Below, piece by piece: positions 58,940 through 64,000 of a stretch of 64,000 bases of DNA. A program made the position numbers and the translations under genes. Each line of letters opens with the position of its first letter. The stretch's first letter is position 1. Origin of the DNA: Cordilura impudica (Eukaryota > Arthropoda > Insecta > Diptera > Scathophagidae). Under the pieces are notes generated by a model. It saw only the letters and a list, made by a program, of their open reading frames with translations, was not told the origin of the DNA and made no database searches. The stretch is from assembly GCA_963682025.1 (NCBI GenBank), contig OY821517.1, forward strand, positions 105,700,972 through 105,764,971. The letters run 5' to 3'.

Positions 58940-59594
58940 ATTTTTATTATTATATAATAATTTAGTTATTATTACTAATAAATAAAACAAAATAAATTTA
59001 CATTTCTATAGGAAAAAAGTAATTTTTTTCCTAAGGTTAACATATTGCGGGTGTTACAGTATCGAAGGTATGAAATTTTAGTTAGGTACGTTACATACCG
59101 TATGAAAGGTTAATTTATCTAGTTTCTCAGTTTACGTTTTATTTTTAAGGTTTTAGAAACACTTGCTTACTAAAAGGAAAAAATGTAAATTAGTGCATAT
59201 GCTAAAAATTTAAAAACCGTTGTCTTCAGTTAAAAAAAAGGTCATTTAAAAAAGTCAAAAAAAAAAAAAATTTTTGATTTTGCAAAAAAAATTACAAAAA
59301 TTGTTTTTATTTTTTAAAACTTTTTTTTTCGAAAGATTGAAGAAATAGCTTTCTAAACTATTTGGGACAAATTTTGCTAAGAACAATAGCTAAAAGGTTA
59401 CATGAATGAGAAAAAACACCTGTTTGACCAAAATGTCAAATTTTGACCCCCTCTAACTCAGAGAGTTCTTGACCTATTTTGTTGAAAAAGTGTGTCTGAG
59501 CTACTAACCAATAGGATTAACCTTGGTGCAAATTTCATCCCGATCGCAAGACATCGGTTTCAAAAGTTGGGTCACTTGACATGAAACGCCCCGT

Positions 59595-60360
59595 ATGTAG
59601 AAAACGAAAGTATGTAAGTTTGTTTGTTTTTAGCTTATGAGAGGCTAAACTATTAGACCTATCTTCTTGAAATTTTTACGGAGTCTTTCTGGAAGAAACT
59701 ATAGGCTACAAATTCTTTTGATATTTTTAGTGGGCGTGGCACCTTCTATGCAAGGTGAACTTTATTGAGTACTATGATAGCTTTGTAAATTTTTCTGAGG
59801 TCAAAATGGACGGGATCGGTCTCTTAGGTGTGGCACCCCCATACCAATGTCATATATCTGGAGTACTGTAATATTGAGACCCTTTGGACTTTACGTGCCC
59901 CCATAAGCTATTTATTATATTTATTAGTTTAAAAAAATGTGTGTGATCGAGGGCGGTGGGCGTAGCAGCACCCATACAAAATAACTATATAATATCATAT
60001 AACGGAGTACTATAAAAGACGGACGGGATAGGATTAGCGGGCTTGGCACCTCCTATGCAAAAAAATATGAAGTTCTATGAAAGCGACAGTCTTGACACTT
60101 TTCAAAAGTACGTTAACTACCTATGTTAGTAGTAGTGAAAAATCGCCAAAATCAAAAATCGCCAAAAACGAAAATCGCGAAAAACAAAATCGGCAAAAAC
60201 AAAAATCTTGTAAATCAAAAATCAGCAAAATAAAAAATCGGCAAAATAAAAAATTGCCAAGTGATATTCTAAATTTCAGAGTAAGAAAGCGGAAGATTTT
60301 ATAATTTTTGTACCGAATCAAAAAACAAGAAATATTGTACATCAGCAAGCACTAAATATC
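59595..60360 (+). mobile_element. Helitron remnant with minisatellite and helicase end
   Basis: Begins near the right end of element C with GTAAGTTTGTTTGTTTTTAG. It holds two to three diverged minisatellite units (GTGGGCGTGGCACCTTCTAT, GGAGTACTGTAATATTGAG, GCGGTGGGCGTAGC). A 15-17 bp tandem region of AAAATCGCCAAAAACG-type units lies at about 60140-60250, followed by the helicase remnant at 60270-60356. The order matches the inverted remnant at 38548-39798. No CTRR end was located. Confidence 0.65.
60270..60356 (+). pseudogene. Helitron helicase extreme C-terminal fragment
   Basis: The plus strand reads VPNQKTRNIVHQQALN near 60310-60356, matching VPNEKTKNIVYQHQQALK of the fragment at 38567-38695. 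Motif VI upstream is replaced by tandem repeats. Fewer than 30 codons remain. Confidence 0.55.
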
Positions 60361-60791
60361 AAAATATAAAATAAATAAAATAAATCGTTCTAATTGCACA
60401 ATACAAACCTCGTAGGCAAAATTGATAGTGAAAACATATATGTCAATAAATTCCGGTAAATCGTAGCGAAGCACAAGAGGGCATGTTAATAACAAAATAG
60501 AAACTTTGGTGTCTGTGTATGCCTGACCATCACAGTTGACCCAATGAAGCAACCCAACTTATATTCAAAACATATCTTCGTGAGATGCTCAGAATTGTTT
60601 TTGGTTGTGTATGTTATACCATCACTTCGCAGGTGGCACTGTGGTAGACTTTTCGAAAATTCTTAGTTACGGACCGATTTAGTTCAAATTCGCACCATAT
60701 AATATTTAAATTAAAGGTTTATGGCAACTGATCAGAAGGTTCGATTTTGCGAAAAAAGGGACTTACGCTTTAAGAGTTACGTCTAATTGAT

Positions 60792-61790
60792 GTGGAAACA
60801 AAGCGTATTTCAGCTGATAAAGCACTGGACATGATAATCAACGAAAAATTTTATCAAAGCATCAATACCTTGCAAAACGACAGCACAGAAAGCACTGCAG
60901 TCCTAAATTATATCCATGTTATGACCTTTAAAGTAAAAATGTTGTGCTATCCGGATAATAAGTCTTTGCCGGATCTTATAGATGAAGTGTGCAGAATTAT
61001 AAAATTGGCATACAACGGTGCTGAACAAAAGCAAAAATTTACGGAGGACAAAATGACAGACGTAAGCTTATTTTCTATTTCTATGGTACCACTTAAATTT
61101 TTTTTTAGGGTTAGAGGGGGAAAAAGAGTTTCGGCAAAACTCAGCTCCAACCTCGGCCAGATATTGTCGACCCATTCAATTTGTCTTTACAATAGAAACA
61201 CGTGAGGTTATTATAAAGGAAGTGAAGCATATTCAGGATCACATATCAATTTTGGTTCTAGCATCGAAATGATGATTTTATTTTCAAAGTTAGAGCATCT
61301 ATGGTTTTATGTATGATTGACGAAAAAGTCTGCAATGCGCTGTCAACATACACATCATCGCAAGTATGCTATTTGTGTGGTGCTACCCCAAAAACTATGA
61401 ACAAAATAAGTACCTTATCAGAGCGGAAAATCGACAAAAATTTGCTTGCTTTTGGCTTGGCACCTCTACATGCAATGCATGCTGAACATCTCGCATAGAA
61501 TGAAAATAGGAAAATGGTATGTGTCAGGCGAAGACAATAAAGCTAAAGTGGCTGAAAGGAAAAAAGAAATTTAAAACCGATTTAAAAAAGAACTGGGTCT
61601 TATAGTCGATATGCCAAAACAAAAAAAGCAACAGAAATAACGTTCTTAAATATGAATCTCATAAAAAGGTTCCGCGCAATACTCATTTGTATAGGAAGAG
61701 GATTCCATATTAATATATATAATTTTCTATGGTACACGACAGAAACTTTAGAGCTTTATTTGTCGGAATACATATTTAAAACAACGAAAT
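60792..61790 (+). pseudogene. RAG1/Transib-like transposase pseudogene (copy 1)
   Basis: The segment 61301-61498 has VCYLCGATPKTMNKIS, a CxxC zinc-binding-like motif, then LLAFGLAPLHAMHAEHL. Later, with stops, come RKKEI*NRFKKELGLIVDMP and LIKRFRAILICIGRGFHI, then YTTETLELYLSEY. These last pieces are collinear with the longer frame at 63433-64000, but the GNTARRFF segment is deleted here. The upstream frame 60792-61205 (METKRISADKALDMIINEKF) is probably the same protein. At least four stops or frameshifts mark it as dead. The family call rests on the C-terminal similarity described for copy 2. Confidence 0.55.
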
Positions 61791-61859
61791 AGGTTATAAT
61801 ACCGAATTTAAATTTTCTTAAAAAAAATTTTTTTTTTTGGACGGGGGTTTCAGCCCCAA

Positions 61860-62060
61860 AAATGGGCGTTATCAGATGGGGAGTCATGGCATCTGCCATA
61901 TAAAGCACATATTTTTATCTGAAGCAAAAGCCTTGAAACTCTGCGAGGGCGCGTTAGTTGTTAATGTATATAAGTAGTGGAACCAACAATTGTCTTGAAA
62001 CTTTGTGTTAGTCTAGATGTTTTTAATGTGAGTAGTACAATGAAAAATAGGCGGGATCGA
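61860..62060 (+). repeat. Helitron-type minisatellite fragment
   Basis: Phrases AGCCTTGAAACTCTGCGAGG, TTGAAACTTTGTGTTAGTCT and AAATAGGCGGGATCG resemble the minisatellite at 33.8 and 59.7 kb. About one and a half units. Confidence 0.35.
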
Positions 62061-62329
62061 AACATTAGGATGCAATTTTTCAGTACATTATCATCTTTCT
62101 GCATTCCATATTTTATTAATGCCATGTGTATATAAAAAAAAATATATAAAGCCAGGAAAAAAAATATATTTATAAATATAGACCAAGCAACGTTAGACTG
62201 TATTCTCCAGTATTCTCTACAAAAAAGTGTAAAAGTCATAATCCCAATTAATAGAAATTTTACAAATAATAATAACATCCTTATCAAATTTTGCTATACA
62301 TTTTTTTGTCCCGGTATATTTATTCGAAA

Positions 62330-62650
62330 GTACAATCCTTGAGTCTGGCCTTGCAGCATCCCAAACGATCAACCTAATTTTTCAGTACATCTTCGACAGT
62401 AGGGATCTGAATTTTCCGATGATTGCACTAATGCTTTTTTCAGTGCCTCAATCGACACTGGTTCATTAGCGTAACACTAACCCTTAACAGTCAATGCGCA
62501 TAACCAAATCGGCTAATAACGCGATTTGCAAAATTGTCAGGCGAATGATTTTTTCACGGCAAGGGTGGCATGGCGCGCTACCATGTTGAAAGCAAATGTT
62601 GTCCAGATCCATATCTTAGAAAATGGGACACTAATAATCAGTTATCATTG
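62330..62650 (-). pseudogene. mariner/IS630-type transposase fragment
   Basis: The minus strand has MDLDNICFQHGSAPCHPCRE (62550-62620), which fits the second catalytic motif FQQDGAxxH with Asp replaced by His-Gly in this copy. It is followed by a PVSIEALKKALVQS-like region and a CRRCTEKLG C-terminal part. The third catalytic Asp region is deleted. Inverted ends were not found. Confidence 0.5.
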
Positions 62651-63400
62651 GACGATAGCGCTCACCGTTTATTGTAACCTACTTGCCTTCCGGATTTTCG
62701 AAGAAAAATGACCCAATGATACCGTCGCACATTGGGTTGATAAGGGTCAAAAGTGAGGATTAATTCAGAAATTGACATGAGTATTTTGTAATAAATTTTT
62801 ATACCGGGTAACAGAGTATAAAATGGGTCATCACTAACTGTCAAAATTATTGTTCTAATTATTGTTCTAAAGTTCAACAATTTTTTTTTAATTTTGCTCG
62901 AAGTGGTAAAAAGTGAAAAACGAGATATTTCAAGTTTAATTTTTTTTCATTTTTTTTTTTTTAAATGCAAACTTTTTTCAAATGGATGCATCAACTTCAG
63001 GTATTTGACTATATTATTGAAAAAAAAAATTTTTGATAAATGTTTTAGAAATATTTTTAATAATTTTTTGAAAATTGTCCTAAAAAGAGGGTATTTTTTA
63101 AAAAGAGATTGAGTTTCAACGTAATTCTAGATGAGATCGGGTAAAATTATTTAAATTGTAGTAAAATATGGGATTTCTACTTGTGTATTCCAAAAAAACA
63201 TTTTGCCAATACTTGCCAACGAATGTAATATTCAAGTTTTTATTAAAAGTCCCCAGTATAAAATTAAAAAAAAAATGCTTGTGTTTATTTTCGTAGCTGT
63301 GATTGTTATTGTTGCTGTTGTAAATGTGTAACCTAGTATTACAATAAATAATTCTAATGATCATGCACATTATAGTGGAGCGAAGAATCGAAGCTCTGAA
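62651..63400. other. AT-rich DNA, no supported gene
   Basis: A TACCGGGTAACAGAGTATAA stretch near 62802 resembles the TATACCCGTTACTC terminus known from some fly repeats, but no element could be delimited. The rest is homopolymer-rich. Confidence 0.35.
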
Positions 63401-63432
63401 ATTACAAATTACAAAATAATTCAGTTGATAGA

Positions 63433-64000
63433 ATGATTGGTAAAGAAGTAAATACAGAAACTTTACAGTTTGGTTTATCTATACTTCATGGATGGATACG
63501 ATTTTTTGAATGTCTTCTTCACTTATCATATAAAATTCCAATGAAAAAATGGCAGGCTAGGTCTGATGATGATAAAAAGATGGTGTCAGTAACAAAATTA
63601 CGGATTAAAAAAGACTTTAGAGAGAAAACTGGACTGATCGTGGACCAACCAAAGCCAGGTTTTGGTAACTCTAATGATGGCAACACTGCCAGACGGTTTT
63701 TTCAAAATACAAATGTTTCTTCCCAAATCACAAAAGTTGATGCAGAATTGATAGAAAGAATGCATGTAATACTTATTGCTGTATCTTGCGGGCACGAGAT
63801 TCACGTAGAAAAATTTAGAAAATATACTCAGAATACAGCCAGACATTTTGTTAAGCTCTATCCATGGTATTATATGCCTCCAACTTTACATAAATTCCTT
63901 ATTCACGGGCAAGAAATAGTAAGATACGCCTTGTTGCCAATAGGTCAACTATCTGAGGAAGCTAGAAATAAAGATTTTAAAAATTACAGAGATCACTATT
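63433..64000 (+). CDS. RAG1/Transib-like transposase C-terminal region, open at window edge (copy 2)
   Basis: From ATG 63433 the plus frame is open for 189 codons and runs off the window with no stop. It also reads through upstream codons, so the true start may be further left or spliced. Seen: IRFFECLLHLSYKIPMKKWQ, then KDFREKTGLIVDQPKPGFGN, SNDGNTARRFF, PWYYMPPTLHKFLIHGQEIV and LPIGQLSEEARNKDFKNYR. The end aligns by eye with the RAG1 core C-terminus (HKxLxH..EII...S-E-x-x-x-NK-x-F-x-x-R), where the last catalytic Glu lies. No inactivating change is visible in this part, unlike copy 1. The family assignment is from memory of motifs. Confidence is high for a transposon protein, moderate for the RAG1/Transib group. 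Confidence 0.65.
   Translation, partial: MIGKEVNTETLQFGLSILHGWIRFFECLLHLSYKIPMKKWQARSDDDKKMVSVTKLRIKKDFREKTGLIVDQPKPGFGNSNDGNTARRFFQNTNVSSQITKVDAELIERMHVILIAVSCGHEIHVEKFRKYTQNTARHFVKLYPWYYMPPTLHKFLIHGQEIVRYALLPIGQLSEEARNKDFKNYRDHY

Larger units (their letters stand above)
49055..59594. mobile_element. Element C, copy 1: two-armed DNA transposon with nested insertions
   Basis: Outer ends are inverted: GGGGCGTTTCATGTCAAGTG at 49057 and CACTTGACATGAAACGCCCC ending at 59592. Element-derived segments are 49055-49613, 53273-54675, 58077-58142 and 58940-59594, about 2.7 kb once insertions are removed. The arms are long inverted repeats reaching inward to TGTAGCTGATGAAGTATTTA (53523) and its complement near 54650. 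The core between (about 53600-54590) holds a transposase remnant. Insertions are a foldback element, two DINE-like elements and a Helitron-like element. The host target duplication is not resolved. I do not recognise the superfamily. Confidence 0.75.

Noticed and set aside
62802..62822. TACCGGGTAACAGAGTATAA as a DINE-1 terminus
   Set aside because: It resembles the common fly TATACCCGTTACTC terminus, but no second end, hairpin or GTCC tract accompanies it.

Overview
The window is AT-rich, intron-bearing animal DNA, most likely from a higher fly. The terminal sequences of its commonest repeat (AACAAGTAAGAAAA end, hairpin, GGAC/GTCC tetranucleotide tract) closely resemble the DINE-1/INE-1 helentron-associated elements known from Drosophila. 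The species cannot be read from the sequence; a calyptrate fly such as a blow fly is my inference from repeat density and AT content.

Only one host gene is visible. Seven minus-strand exons (30337 down to 16676) have matching splice sites and phases. They join into an open frame of 1,095 codons plus stop, encoding the C-terminal part of a type I immunoglobulin/fibronectin III cell-surface protein: the tail of one Ig domain, two further Ig domains, about four FN3 domains, one transmembrane helix (17930-17995) and a ~400-residue low-complexity cytoplasmic tail. The order resembles the protogenin/neogenin-related group (insect Plum is one candidate), but orthology is unproven. The N-terminal exons were not found in the 33.7 kb to the right. 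One intron (18677-28648) is ~10 kb and packed with transposon debris; the other five are 56-467 bp.

Almost everything else is mobile DNA. (1) 1-15.8 kb: DINE-like elements, a decayed Tc1-like transposon, a long-inverted-repeat (foldback) element inside a diverged tandem array, and a second DINE-like family. (2) 18.7-28.6 kb (intron): a perfect small Helitron, a jockey-like LINE remnant, a mariner remnant, and an inverted-repeat transposon (called C here) broken by a DINE-like composite and a LINE. (3) 30.6-48.6 kb: three mariner-group fragments, several LINE fragments on both strands, Helitrons, and a LINE whose 3' half was hit twice by DINE-like elements. (4) 49.0-59.6 kb: a 10.5 kb nest in which element C contains a foldback element (itself carrying a DINE-like copy), a DINE-like copy carrying a 2.66 kb Helitron-like element, and another DINE-like copy. 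(5) 59.6-64 kb: Helitron remnant and two copies of a transposase whose C-terminus resembles the RAG1/Transib end; the second is open to the window edge and may be intact.

No tRNA, rRNA, CRISPR or bacterial-type operon was seen. The best candidates for something under-described are the two-armed element C with its unclassified transposase remnant, the foldback family, the GC-rich tandem array in the Helitron-like insert, and the open transposase frame at the right edge.
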